NCBI GenBank assembly: GCA_913055635.1
Contig: CAJXLK010000002.1
Span: forward strand, 114,993-178,992
Reading direction: 5' to 3'
Source of the DNA: an uncultured Bacteroidota bacterium
GTDB taxonomy: Bacteria > Bacteroidota > Bacteroidia > Bacteroidales > UBA12077
DNA length: 64,000 nt
Part shown: positions 16,913-26,370 of the stretch, in pieces
How positions within the stretch are numbered: position 1 is the first letter of the stretch
Layout of the letters: every line of letters starts with the position of its first letter
Position numbers and translations under genes: made by a program
Notes under the pieces: generated by a model
The model's database searches: none
Seen by the model: only the letters and a program-made list of their open reading frames with translations
Told to the model about the DNA's origin: nothing

Positions 16913-18892
16913 CTATCGGTTCACCCACCGGGGCATATATCGGTTCATGGTGACCCGGTCAATGGTCAAATCGTCGCGGTATTTGAGCAGGTAAAGGCCC
17001 ACATTTTCCATCCCGCTTGCCCGATAAGGCCGATAAAACCGGTAGTCGGAATGGCACAGGGGGATATCATACCGATAGAGACAGTCCTCAAAATGACGCC
17101 CATAGCGATGCAAGGCGGTGAGGAAATAGTAACTGATGTCAAAACCATGGAATACGTATCGGCTCGGTTCAGAGTAGAAGGTTTGTCGGTATTTTCGGAT
17201 CACCCGTTGCACGGGCGGGCGCCGGTAATCTACATGAAAAGGGGTGAACAAGGTCAAATTGATGTTGTAGAAATACTCCATCTCAATATTGACAAAATCC
17301 TGCCAATTGGAATAACCAAAGACCCGCATGTCGTAGCCTTGCTTTGAGAGGGTATTCAGGTTGTTGACCACATCGGTAACGAAAGCCTCCTCTTCGGAGG
17401 GCACAATCATTATATTCTCTTCTCCCCGGTTCATCGCCTGTTTGAGGTAAAACAAACTGTCTTTGAAGGCCACTTCCTTGAAGCGAACATCCGCAAAGGT
17501 GGTATCATGGGAAAGATAAGAAAAAATCCTGTCCTTAAACTTCCTGATTTGCGGATAAAAAAGGCTATCGCCACTGTGGACCAATATCATGTTTCTATCA
17601 CTAAAATTGGAGATATAGGCGGCAAACTGGTCCAACTGGGCATCCCGGGAAGGATAGACCTGGAGCACGTAAGGATTTTGTTGCAGCCAGCGGGGACTTT
17701 TGGAGAAGGGTGAAATGATGTGAATTTGGTGGCGCCGGGCGAAGCGGGCCATAACCCGGAAATTGCTTTTGTAGACAGGCCCAACCATCAGATCCAGGCT
17801 GGATAGGTTATGCTGGTTCAAGATCGCCCGGGTTTGGGAGCTATCGCCAGCGGTGTCAAAAACCTGCAGGTCCACCCGAATGCCCTTTCCGGAGAGTGAA
17901 TCCAGGGCCATCAGGACCCCTTCATAAAATTCCACAAAATGCTCGGAGGCTGGATAAATGTCGTTGGGATTGCGTTTGACTTTCTGGGTGACGGCCTGGC
18001 CGCGGGCATCGAAACGGGTGGAATCGACATAAAATTGCTGCTGGTTTTTTTCCAGGTAAAAAGGCAAAAACAACCCCACCCGGATGGTACGGCCCTTATA
18101 ATAGCCGGAAGAGTCGCAATCGGGCAGATGCTTCCGAACCGTACGGTAATAAGTCGGCACAGTATCCCTCAATTCTTCCGGCCGGGGTGAGTCCATAACC
18201 GGTGATTGGCGCCCAGAGGCTTTTTTTCGGGGTATCCGTACCTCTGAACCCACCTGCAAGTCTTCCTTCTTAAGTTTCTCATTGGCCCTGATGATCTGGC
18301 GAATATCCACCTGATACCTTTGAGAGAGGGCATATAAAGTTTCGCCTTTCTGAACCCGGTGATAAATAAAGCGGGAAGTTTTGGCCCTTTGCTGTTTGTC
18401 CTTATCTACAGCCTTCCGACGGGCAGTATCCTTTGGAATCTTAATGGTTTGACGGGCTTTAAGCTCCTGATCGTACAAGACAGGATTGTAGCGGCGCAGA
18501 ACTTCCGCAGATACATGATACTTTTGGGCAAGCGAATAAAGGGTCTGGCCCTTCTTAACCCGATGGTAACGATAACGGGAAGTATCGTGTGAAGAGGTTT
18601 CTTCAGCAGGTTCAGGACGATAGGGAATCTTTAAGGCCTGGCCTGGCCGCAAGCCAAGAAGAATATCGGGATTTTCGCGGGCAATCACTTTTTGAGAAAC
18701 ACCATAGGCCTGGCTGATGGAGTAAAGCGTCTGACCCTTCTTCACCTGATGAACATAATACTTCTGATCGCCGATAATCACCTTCTCATCTGAACGCTCC
18801 ACTTCCACCTGTTGAGCGTAACCCTTGAAGGCCACCATCAAAAGGATAAAAACCAGCCATGTCCAAAACTTGTGCCTGTTCACTCTATTCAA
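16913..18892 (-). CDS. LysM-repeat protein with periplasmic binding-protein fold
   Basis: 659 residues. An N-terminal signal peptide (cleavage likely after YAQ, residue about 27) is followed by three LysM domains, each with a KKGQTLYSIxQxY-type start near residues 50, 110 and 175. A low-complexity link then leads to a domain from about 270 to the end that resembles the branched-chain amino acid receptor fold (IRVGLFLPFYLE... LDLMVGPVYKSN...). Such LysM plus receptor-like proteins are common in Bacteroidales. LysM binds peptidoglycan in the periplasm; the ligand, if any, of the C-terminal domain is unknown. Monocistronic in this layout. Confidence 0.8.
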   Translation of the reverse strand: MNRVNRHKFWTWLVFILLMVAFKGYAQQVEVERSDEKVIIGDQKYYVHQVKKGQTLYSISQAYGVSQKVIARENPDILLGLRPGQALKIPYRPEPAEETSSHDTSRYRYHRVKKGQTLYSLAQKYHVSAEVLRRYNPVLYDQELKARQTIKIPKDTARRKAVDKDKQQRAKTSRFIYHRVQKGETLYALSQRYQVDIRQIIRANEKLKKEDLQVGSEVRIPRKKASGRQSPVMDSPRPEELRDTVPTYYRTVRKHLPDCDSSGYYKGRTIRVGLFLPFYLEKNQQQFYVDSTRFDARGQAVTQKVKRNPNDIYPASEHFVEFYEGVLMALDSLSGKGIRVDLQVFDTAGDSSQTRAILNQHNLSSLDLMVGPVYKSNFRVMARFARRHQIHIISPFSKSPRWLQQNPYVLQVYPSRDAQLDQFAAYISNFSDRNMILVHSGDSLFYPQIRKFKDRIFSYLSHDTTFADVRFKEVAFKDSLFYLKQAMNRGEENIMIVPSEEEAFVTDVVNNLNTLSKQGYDMRVFGYSNWQDFVNIEMEYFYNINLTLFTPFHVDYRRPPVQRVIRKYRQTFYSEPSRYVFHGFDISYYFLTALHRYGRHFEDCLYRYDIPLCHSDYRFYRPYRASGMENVGLYLLKYRDDLTIDRVTMNRYMPRWVNR

Positions 18893-18965
18893 CTGATTTG
18901 GTTGGACTCTGCAAAAGTAATAAAGCTGGCCTCAAAATAAAAGTTTATCCCCGGAAAACAAAAAA

Positions 18966-18993
18966 TATCCCGTAAGTAGCAGCTTACGGGATA
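18966..18993 (-). terminator. Rho-independent terminator of the rubrerythrin-like gene
   Basis: An 11-bp perfect stem (TATCCCGTAAG with CTTACGGGATA, loop of 6) which on the minus strand is followed by TTTTTTGTTTT. It lies 26 bp after the stop of the gene at 19020. Confidence 0.85.
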
Positions 18994-19019
18994 GACAAAA
19001 GCGATCTTGTCGGGGGGGA

Positions 19020-19475
19020 TTAATTTTCCCGCAAGACATGTTCATCATATTCCAGCTCAAAACGCAGCTTATGCTTGGATTCCTCCTGAGCCAGGGCCAG
19101 GAAAAGATCCTTCATCTCCTGCTGCTCAGTCTGCTCGGCCAGGTCCATATAAAGCCTGAAGGCAGCCTTTTCTTTGTTCATGGCCAATACCAGGGCATCC
19201 TGATAATTCATGTCAGGCGTCGGGGTGACATTGACCATATAGTCGCTGACTTTGAGGTTGCGCAATTTTTCACGCGAAATCTCATAACTGCCCTCCTCCT
19301 TGATCTTACGGACTTTGGCTTTATGAGAAATCTCTTCCTGGGCAAACTGATTGAAGATTTTTTGCATTTCCTCATTCTTGGCATTTTCTGCCAAATGATT
19401 GTAGAAGTCCACGGCTTCCTGCTCGGCATTCATGGCAAAGTCCAGTATGTCATCGACAGTCTTAAATTCTTTCAT
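19020..19475 (-). CDS. Ferritin-like diiron protein (rubrerythrin-type, no rubredoxin domain)
   Basis: 151 residues forming a four-helix bundle with two half-sites: AEQEAVDFY and EEISHK in the first half, KEKAAFRLY and EESKHK in the second. These are the E...ExxH ligands of a non-haem diiron centre. There is no C-terminal rubredoxin motif, so electrons would come from another protein. The likely role is peroxide or oxygen reduction, in keeping with the nearby ferritin compartment and oxygen-sensitive hydrogenases. Confidence 0.85.
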   Translation of the reverse strand: MKEFKTVDDILDFAMNAEQEAVDFYNHLAENAKNEEMQKIFNQFAQEEISHKAKVRKIKEEGSYEISREKLRNLKVSDYMVNVTPTPDMNYQDALVLAMNKEKAAFRLYMDLAEQTEQQEMKDLFLALAQEESKHKLRFELEYDEHVLREN

Positions 19476-19574
19476 AATGATTGATCTTATTGGTTAAATA
19501 CCCGATGTCACATTCATTGATTGCTGATCTATAATCTACCCTAAAGATAATAAAATACAACGAACTCCGCAATT

Positions 19575-22500
19575 TTACCGCGATGAATCGAATGCATGGC
19601 GGAAACCCTCATCAAAATATCGTACCACTGAATCACATCCATGGTTGAACAAGTGGTAATCCTCTGCCTCTCCCTGGGTATATTCAAACCTATATTCAAA
19701 GCGTTTGTTTTGAGGAAGCAGGGAAAGGGCCTCTTTTCTAATGTCCTGCACATCACCCAGGCCATTGGAGTCAAAGGCGTTAAGCAGATCCAGAATCTGG
19801 CGGTAATTTTCCTTTTCGACCTTGCTGTCCAGGTGTTTTTCAAACTGTTGTATAAAACGCTGGGTATTGGTAAAGGTACCGGAAGTTTCTACCGGCAGGG
19901 TGGCAGGCAATATCAGGTCGGCATCCCGGGCCGTTTCCGTCATAAAGTAATCCTGTACCATCACGAATTCGGCATCAGCAAACCATTTGGCCACCCGTTC
20001 CTTATCAATGGCACAACCTCTGGGATCTTCCCCAAAAACATAGAGCTTTTTGATTTTTCCGGCATCCAACTTATCGATATGACGGTTATTGGGCACTTCA
20101 GGTATTTCCTCCACATCCCATACCTCTCTGAGGATTTTACGGAAGTCTTCATCCCGCAATGAACGGTTGCCCACGCCGGTATAAGCGCCAATGCCCATGT
20201 CAAAAATGCCCTGGGAATTGTTCTTCTCCTTCAGGGAGATGATGCCACTGGCGGTTTTGCCAATCTTACCGGTTAACATGGCCAGGTTGAAACACTCAGC
20301 TGCGGCCTGGGGAGAAAGATTGCGCTCAGAAAAAACCAGGATGGCCTTTTGCTGCAGGTTATATTCCTCGGCAAAATCGATGATTTGCTGGCTCGAAGCA
20401 ATTCCCGATTGCTGAACCAATTGATCAAAGTCTTCCCGGAGGATTTGCTTGCGGTAGCTTTCAAAATCGCTGCATTTATCCCTTATGAAAAGGTCATTTT
20501 GCTTATTCTCCGACAACAGATAATGGATCACCGCCTTGATGAAATGATAATAGGAATCCACTTGGGTGATCTGATCCACTTTTTCTTTCATGGCCGAGGC
20601 CTCCAGGTTGGTTACCATATCGACCGGCACCTTGTGGTTAAACCGGGCGCTTTGAATCATAAAACCAGGCACGGCATTTTCCTGATTGATTTCTGACCCC
20701 ATCAGATAAATCTTACTGGCCTGGTTGATTTCATCAAAGGGCACATTGGCTTTATAATTGAGGTCACTTCCCTTGAAAGAGGTTAAATACTGAAAGCTGT
20801 GGATGTTGTTGGTTTTGGCACCCACCCGGGCCAGTTTTTGGATCAGATAGAGTTCCTCATTGGAAAGGCGGGCACCGGCATAAAAGGCATTTTCATGGGG
20901 TTCAGCATGTTTGATTTCGTCGAGGATCACCTCATAGGCCTTGTCAAAATCGATGGTTTCAAACTGCCCGTCCACTTTGAGCAGGGGTTGGGTGATGCGT
21001 TGGGGGTCATTGATGTAATGGTAGCCAAAACGCGGGTATTTACAGATGTTCCCGTCGGTATTGATGCGGCCTTCCTTACCGCTAACCCGCAGGACATAAC
21101 CGCTTTTGTGGTGGTAATTAATCTGACAGCCCACCGAGCAGTAATTGCAAATGGTCGGGACCGTTTCCCATTGCACCGGTGCGGGTTTGAAGGGGACATT
21201 TTCGGTCAGTGCGCCGGTGGGGCAAGCCGAGAGGCATAATCCGCACGATTCACATCGGGTATTGGCAAGGGACTCGCCCATGCTGGGGGCGATATAGGTT
21301 TCAAAACCACGGTTAACGAAACCCAAAGCATTGGCCCCCACCACTTCCCTGCAAATGCGCACACATCGTCCGCACAGTATGCATTTGTTGTTATCAATCT
21401 CAATAAAGGGATGGGAATGGTCGACCTCTTTTTCCTGAAATTCACCGGCAAAGCGTTTCTGGTCGGCCCCGTATTCGCTGGCATAACGCTTGAGATCGCA
21501 GGTATAGAGCTCACTACACCCACACTCCATACAGCGGCCGGTTTCCCGGTCGGCCACCTGGGCATCTGAATAACCCAGTTCTACCTCCTTAAAATTCTGA
21601 CGCTGATCGGCAGGCAAGGTGGGCATTTCTTCGCGCATTTGCTGCATATAGCGCCCGGCAAAATCATCGGAGGTCAGTTCGCGGAAATGTTCCTTCCGGC
21701 TGATAAACTCACCGGGCTGGGGTTCGATGGGCTGGCCGCTTAAATATTGATGGCAGCTCCGAGAGGCGGTCTGCGCCTGAGCTACTGCCTCTATAATGGT
21801 GGCTGGGCCCGTCACACCATCGCCCGCAGCAAAAACCCCTTCAATGCCGGTGCGCAGGGTCTGCTCATCGGCGTCGACATCCCCCCAGCGATTCAGCTTC
21901 AATTCACCCGCCCCGGCATGGGCATTGATGTCATCAATAAAGTTGACATCGGTTTTTTGCCCAATGGCAGCCAATACATAGTCGAACTCCATGTCAAACT
22001 CGGATCCCTCAATGGGAACAGGACGCCGCCGGCCGGATTTATCAGGCTCACCCAACTCCATGCGAATCAGGGTCATTGAGCGAAGCCTGCCCTGCTGGTC
22101 CTTATTGACCTTCACCGGATTGGTTAAAAACATATATTCAACCCCTTCCAACTGAGATTCATGCACTTCAATGGGATTCGCCGGCATCTGCTCCTGCGAG
22201 CGGCGGTATATCACATAAACCTTTTCGGCCCCGCAACGCATGGCCGTACGGCAACAATCCATGGCGGTGTTGCCACCTCCTACCACGCCCACGGTCTTTC
22301 CCGTAAAATCATACTTCTGGCCGGTCATCTCCATATTCCGGAGAAAATCAATGCCGGAAAACACATTCTCGGCATCCTCTCCTTCAGCCCGGATTAATGT
22401 ACCCCGCTGGGATCCAATGGTTAAGATCACCGAATCATACTTCTCCTTCAGGTCCTTATAGCTGAGGTTATCCCCCAGTTTTTGGTTGCAATAAATGCGG

Positions 22501-23285
22501 GTGCCCAACTCGGTGATGGTTTCAATCTCCTTATCCAAAATGTCATTGGGCAGGCGGTATTGGGGAATTCCATATCTGAGCCATCCGCCAGGCTCAGGAG
22601 AAGCTTCGTAGATATCACATTGATGGCCTTTTTGCTGGAGGAAATAGGCCGAGGAGAGGCCTCCGGGACCGGCACCGATGATGGCCACTTTCTTTCCGGT
22701 GGAAGGGGCCACCGAAGGTTTGTAATGGCTTTCTCCTTCCAGCAAATCCTTATCGGCGGCAAAGCGCTTGAGATAATCAATGCCGACGCCGGTGCCTTCA
22801 TCGAGAAAATTCCTGCGGCAGGCCAATTCGCAAGGCCTGACACACACCCGCCCGCAAATGGAAGGCACGGGATTGGTTTGTTTGATCAGGCCCACTGCAT
22901 CCTGATACAACCCTTTCTCTATGAGCGATATATATCCCTGTACATCCACCCCGGCCGGGCAGGTTTCCTTGCATGGCGCCACGCAATCGGCAAAGTGGTT
23001 GCTTACCAACAGATCAAGGGCCGTTTTCCGGGCTGTCCGCACATTTTCATTGTTGGTGTGGATCTTCATCCCTTCCTGGATGACCGTGGAACAGGATGGC
23101 TGCATGCCGTTCTTTCCTTCAACCTCCACTACGCAAACAAAACATGAGGAAAAGGGTTTGAGCCGATTGTCATGACAAAGGGTAGGGATTTCAATATGAT
23201 GGCGCCGGGCAACCTCCAGAATGGTTTCACCCTTATAACCTTCTACATTTTTTCCATCGAGGATGATATTGAGTTTTTCTTCCAT
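19575..23285 (-). CDS. NuoG/NfnB/FdhA-type fusion, large subunit of a Stn-like NAD(P) transhydrogenase
   Basis: 1236 residues. Residues 1-95 are a NuoG-type 2Fe-2S domain (C37, C48, C51, C65). About 97-560 is an NfnB/GltD-like unit: N-terminal 4Fe-4S cysteines (CVAPCKETCP; CGRVCVRPCELAC), an FAD motif (IIGAGPGGLSSAY) and an NADPH motif (VGGGNTAMDCC...YRRS). About 590-690 has further 4Fe-4S motifs (CILCGRCVRIC; CESCGLCLSACP). From 700 on is a molybdopterin-type domain with its CNYCSVGC cluster. At the position where formate dehydrogenases have Sec/Cys (ARL-U-HS) this protein has YLTS, and the C-terminal cofactor-binding domain is absent, so formate oxidation is not expected. With its NuoF and NuoE partners it resembles Sporomusa-type Nfn. 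Confidence 0.8.
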   Translation of the reverse strand: MEEKLNIILDGKNVEGYKGETILEVARRHHIEIPTLCHDNRLKPFSSCFVCVVEVEGKNGMQPSCSTVIQEGMKIHTNNENVRTARKTALDLLVSNHFADCVAPCKETCPAGVDVQGYISLIEKGLYQDAVGLIKQTNPVPSICGRVCVRPCELACRRNFLDEGTGVGIDYLKRFAADKDLLEGESHYKPSVAPSTGKKVAIIGAGPGGLSSAYFLQQKGHQCDIYEASPEPGGWLRYGIPQYRLPNDILDKEIETITELGTRIYCNQKLGDNLSYKDLKEKYDSVILTIGSQRGTLIRAEGEDAENVFSGIDFLRNMEMTGQKYDFTGKTVGVVGGGNTAMDCCRTAMRCGAEKVYVIYRRSQEQMPANPIEVHESQLEGVEYMFLTNPVKVNKDQQGRLRSMTLIRMELGEPDKSGRRRPVPIEGSEFDMEFDYVLAAIGQKTDVNFIDDINAHAGAGELKLNRWGDVDADEQTLRTGIEGVFAAGDGVTGPATIIEAVAQAQTASRSCHQYLSGQPIEPQPGEFISRKEHFRELTSDDFAGRYMQQMREEMPTLPADQRQNFKEVELGYSDAQVADRETGRCMECGCSELYTCDLKRYASEYGADQKRFAGEFQEKEVDHSHPFIEIDNNKCILCGRCVRICREVVGANALGFVNRGFETYIAPSMGESLANTRCESCGLCLSACPTGALTENVPFKPAPVQWETVPTICNYCSVGCQINYHHKSGYVLRVSGKEGRINTDGNICKYPRFGYHYINDPQRITQPLLKVDGQFETIDFDKAYEVILDEIKHAEPHENAFYAGARLSNEELYLIQKLARVGAKTNNIHSFQYLTSFKGSDLNYKANVPFDEINQASKIYLMGSEINQENAVPGFMIQSARFNHKVPVDMVTNLEASAMKEKVDQITQVDSYYHFIKAVIHYLLSENKQNDLFIRDKCSDFESYRKQILREDFDQLVQQSGIASSQQIIDFAEEYNLQQKAILVFSERNLSPQAAAECFNLAMLTGKIGKTASGIISLKEKNNSQGIFDMGIGAYTGVGNRSLRDEDFRKILREVWDVEEIPEVPNNRHIDKLDAGKIKKLYVFGEDPRGCAIDKERVAKWFADAEFVMVQDYFMTETARDADLILPATLPVETSGTFTNTQRFIQQFEKHLDSKVEKENYRQILDLLNAFDSNGLGDVQDIRKEALSLLPQNKRFEYRFEYTQGEAEDYHLFNHGCDSVVRYFDEGFRHAFDSSR

Positions 23286-23320
23286 TTTGGTCGAATTTTC
23301 TATTCAGTAATTGGGTTTTT

Positions 23321-25099
23321 TTAGGAAAGAATAACTGCATCAAACGGACATTTGGTGTAGCAAACCCCACACTTGATGCACAGATTCTGATCGATGGTAT
23401 GCACTTCTTTCTTTTTCCCGCTAATGGCATCCACCGGGCAGTGCCGCAGGCAGAGGGTGCAACCGGTGCACTTTTCAGGATCCACCGTATAGGTAATCAG
23501 TTGTTTACAGCTCTTAGCCGGACATTTTTTCTCCTGTATATGGGCTTCATATTCATCGCGGAAATACTTGATGGTGGTCAGCACCGGATTCGGGGCGGTC
23601 TGGCCCAGCCCGCAAAGGCTGTTGTCTTTGATCTGATGGGCCAGCTCCTCCAGTTTTTCAATGTCTCCCTGCTCACCTTCTCCACGGGTAATGCGATCAA
23701 GAATCTCCAGCATCCGTTTGGTTCCGATCCGGCAGAAGGTACATTTACCGCACGATTCTTTGCGGGTAAAGTCCAAAAAGAACTTGGCCACATCTACCAT
23801 ACAGGTGGATTCGTCCATGACCACCATGCCGCCCGAGCCCATGATGGCCCCGGTAGCAGTAACCGAGTCGTAATCAATGGTGGTATCGCTTAGGTAAGCC
23901 GGGATACAACCCCCGGAGGGCCCGCCGAGCTGCACCGCTTTAAAATCCTTTCCCCCCTGAATACCGCCCCCAAGCTTATAGATGATATCTTTGATGCTAA
24001 TGCCCATGGGCACTTCTACAGAGCCGCCATGGTTGATCTTACCGGTCAGGGCAAAAACCTTGGTCCCCTTGCTCTTTTCCGTGCCATATTGGTTGAAGAA
24101 TTCTGCCCCTTTTAATACAATCTGAGGTACATTGGCATAGGTCTCCACATTGTTGATGTTGGTGGGTTGCTCCCAGAGTCCTTTTTCCGCAGGATAAGGC
24201 GGACGCTTGCTGGGCATGCCCCTTCTGCCTTCCACCGAAGCCATCAGTGCGGTCTCTTCCCCGCAAACAAAGGCCCCGGCTCCTTCCTTGACATACAGGT
24301 CGAAATGAAACCCCGGGTAACCCATAATATCATGGCCCAAATAACCCCGCTCACGGGCCTGTTCCAGGGCAATGTTCAGGCGCTTGATGGCCAGCGGATA
24401 CTCAGCCCTGCAGTAGATAACCCCCTCCGAGGCTCCGGTGGCATAAGCGCCAATAAGCAAACCCTCAATCACTGAATGGGGATCCCCCTCCAACAGGGAA
24501 CGGTCCATAAAAGCCCCGGGATCCCCCTCGTCGGCATTGCAGATAATATATTTCTTCGGGGCTTGATTCTTGTAGGTGAAACGCCACTTTAAACCGGTCG
24601 GAAAGCCTCCGCCGCCTCTTCCCCGTAAACCGGAATCATACACGGTCTGAATCACATCTTCCGGGTCCGTTTTTTCCTGGAGTATCTTCCCAATGGCCTG
24701 ATACCCTTCGCGCGCCTCGTACTCCCGAATGTTCTCGGGATTGATCACCCCGCAATTCCGCAGGGCAACCTTGACCTGTCCCCGCCAAAACGCATCATCC
24801 GGGGTCTCAAATAAATCCGTTTTGACCACATAGTCCCGGATGGGCTCTTCATTGCCAATGTGCTTGTCCATAATCTCTACAGCCCTTTGCTCATCCACCT
24901 CTCCATAGAGATACGACCCGGATTCGTCAATGACTTCCACCAGGGGTTCCCGGTAACACATGCCAATGCATCCGGTCTTCTTTATTTCAATATCCAGTTG
25001 ATCTGCTTTCTTGAGTTCAAGCAATTTATCATAGACTTTTTGAGCACCGGCTGCTATCCCGCAGCTGGCCAAACCGACTAATACTTTTGATTTTTCCAT
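23321..25099 (-). CDS. NuoF/HydB-like NADH-binding flavoprotein subunit (long form)
   Basis: 592 residues with the full HydB arrangement: an N-terminal thioredoxin-like 2Fe-2S domain (ASCGIAAGA; TGCIGMCYREP), the FMN/NADH core (GLRGRGGGGFPTGLKW; NADEGDPGAF), the 4Fe-4S site CGKCTFCRIG with CGLGQ, and a C-terminal double 4Fe-4S ferredoxin domain (CTGCTLCLRHCP; CIKCGVCYTKCP). It should bind NAD(H) and pass electrons to the large subunit encoded 35 bp downstream. This full-length form contrasts with the short HydB at 13134-14306. Confidence 0.92.
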   Translation of the reverse strand: MEKSKVLVGLASCGIAAGAQKVYDKLLELKKADQLDIEIKKTGCIGMCYREPLVEVIDESGSYLYGEVDEQRAVEIMDKHIGNEEPIRDYVVKTDLFETPDDAFWRGQVKVALRNCGVINPENIREYEAREGYQAIGKILQEKTDPEDVIQTVYDSGLRGRGGGGFPTGLKWRFTYKNQAPKKYIICNADEGDPGAFMDRSLLEGDPHSVIEGLLIGAYATGASEGVIYCRAEYPLAIKRLNIALEQARERGYLGHDIMGYPGFHFDLYVKEGAGAFVCGEETALMASVEGRRGMPSKRPPYPAEKGLWEQPTNINNVETYANVPQIVLKGAEFFNQYGTEKSKGTKVFALTGKINHGGSVEVPMGISIKDIIYKLGGGIQGGKDFKAVQLGGPSGGCIPAYLSDTTIDYDSVTATGAIMGSGGMVVMDESTCMVDVAKFFLDFTRKESCGKCTFCRIGTKRMLEILDRITRGEGEQGDIEKLEELAHQIKDNSLCGLGQTAPNPVLTTIKYFRDEYEAHIQEKKCPAKSCKQLITYTVDPEKCTGCTLCLRHCPVDAISGKKKEVHTIDQNLCIKCGVCYTKCPFDAVILS

Positions 25100-25134
25100 A
25101 GGAAGGTTTTATTCAATATTGCTGTCCAAATTCG

Positions 25135-25680
25135 TTAATTGCGTTCACTGATCTTGAGCTCCTTGACGATTTTTACCGCCTTTTTCCCGGTGAGCTTGCC
25201 GTAAGTATTGCCATCGATCATCATCACCGGGGCCAGTGAACAACATCCCAGACAAGCCACCGATTCCAGGGTGAAAAGCCCGTCGTCGGTGGTTTCCCCA
25301 TCTTCAATCTTCAGGGCATCCTCCAGGGCATCGGTGATGGTTTCGGCATCCTGCACATGGCAGGCCGTGCCGTGACAGACTTTGATGATGTGCTTGCCCA
25401 CCGGATTAAGCCTGAATTGGGTGTAAAAGGTGGCTACCCCATACATCTCATTCAACGGAATGCCGGTTTCACGCGAAAGTTTAAGAAAAGCCTCATAAGG
25501 CACATAACCATAAAGGTCCTGTGTCCCTTGAAGCAAGGGAATCAGATTGCCTTTCTTGTGTTTGTATTTTTCAATCAGGGAATCCAGCAAACTCAGATCA
25601 ACCGGTTCCTGATCAATCTGCTGTTCTTTCCTGGGGGTTCTTTGGACACGCATAATATTAGCTTTGAGTTTTAACATCAA
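25135..25680 (-). CDS. NuoE/HydC-like 2Fe-2S subunit
   Basis: 181 residues (start at 25680; alternative starts at 25677 or 25653). Thioredoxin-like 2Fe-2S family with cysteines in CHGTAC and CLGCC. It is the first gene of the three-gene operon and lies 35 bp before the NuoF-like gene. The N-terminal basic 25 residues are longer than in the hydC product. Confidence 0.92.
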   Translation of the reverse strand: MMLKLKANIMRVQRTPRKEQQIDQEPVDLSLLDSLIEKYKHKKGNLIPLLQGTQDLYGYVPYEAFLKLSRETGIPLNEMYGVATFYTQFRLNPVGKHIIKVCHGTACHVQDAETITDALEDALKIEDGETTDDGLFTLESVACLGCCSLAPVMMIDGNTYGKLTGKKAVKIVKELKISERN

Positions 25681-25701
25681 AATTCGGTTTTAATTTATAA
25701 C

Positions 25702-25719
25702 TTGTTCACATAAAAACAA
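25702..25719. promoter_or_regulatory. Weak candidate Rex operator upstream of the transhydrogenase operon
   Basis: TTGTTCACATAAAAACAA has matching ends (TTGTT...AACAA) at 18-bp length, the same span as a Rex site, but the inner positions are only partly symmetrical. It is about 22 bp upstream of the first gene. The match is weaker than the one in front of hydC. Confidence 0.3.
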
Positions 25720-26370
25720 AATATATGCAACATGCTCTGCAATACGGTTGCTCCTATATATCGAATGATGCCAAAAAGATAATTATTTATAATCATTCTT
25801 AATTGCAGAACCCCCGCCATGATGGTCCTTTAACCTTCACAAACCGGAATCCTTTTTTTGGGGTCTATTGCAGGTTTAAATAAAGGCAAATCGCATTTGT
25901 CGTGTCGACCGCCATATCCGCCATAAAAATTCCGTATTTATACGGTTATTCCTTGTGGTAAAATTGGGTTATTATTGTAGAATATTGCGACTTCATTGAA
26001 CAAAGGCTTTTGTATCACCGATTGGTTTTAAATGCGACAAACCATCAACGTATTGAAGAGCAACCGATTACAATCAAAAGAATCACCATGTTAACAGAAG
26101 GTGTGTTGGCCTGCCTGAGTTGAAGTACCATGGAATTGGTTTTATGGGATGACCGGCATGGCAGCAACCCCGTCTTCAACCGGGTGAAGGAAACCATACA
26201 AATCGTTGAAAACTTTCATAAGGTTATTTTTTTTATTTTTTGGCCTTATGGAACCTGCATGAAATAATCATGTCCTTGTTGTGAAGGTTACTGGATGCAG
26301 GTTTCGTTGGATATTTTACAGGCAGAAAGATATCGTTGTATCTTTAAGATAGCAGCAAAAAGCCACCTTT
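25720..26370. other. Intergenic region between divergent operons
   Basis: About 650 bp, AT-rich, no supported gene on either strand. It contains the promoters of the transhydrogenase operon (-) and the SNF2 gene (+), and one copy of a dispersed 66-bp hairpin repeat (26246-26311). Confidence 0.5.
26246..26311. repeat. Dispersed 66-bp hairpin element, copy 1
   Basis: A 10-bp stem (GAACCTGCAT at 26251 with ATGCAGGTTT at 26295) encloses a 34-base loop containing TGTCCTTGTTGTGAAGG. A related copy lies at 41691-41753. The two share most positions, including the sequence GTTACTGGATG. Confidence 0.6.

Noticed and set aside
19575..23285. Functional NAD(P)-dependent formate dehydrogenase
   Set aside because: No Sec or Cys at the active-site position and the C-terminal cofactor-binding domain is missing.
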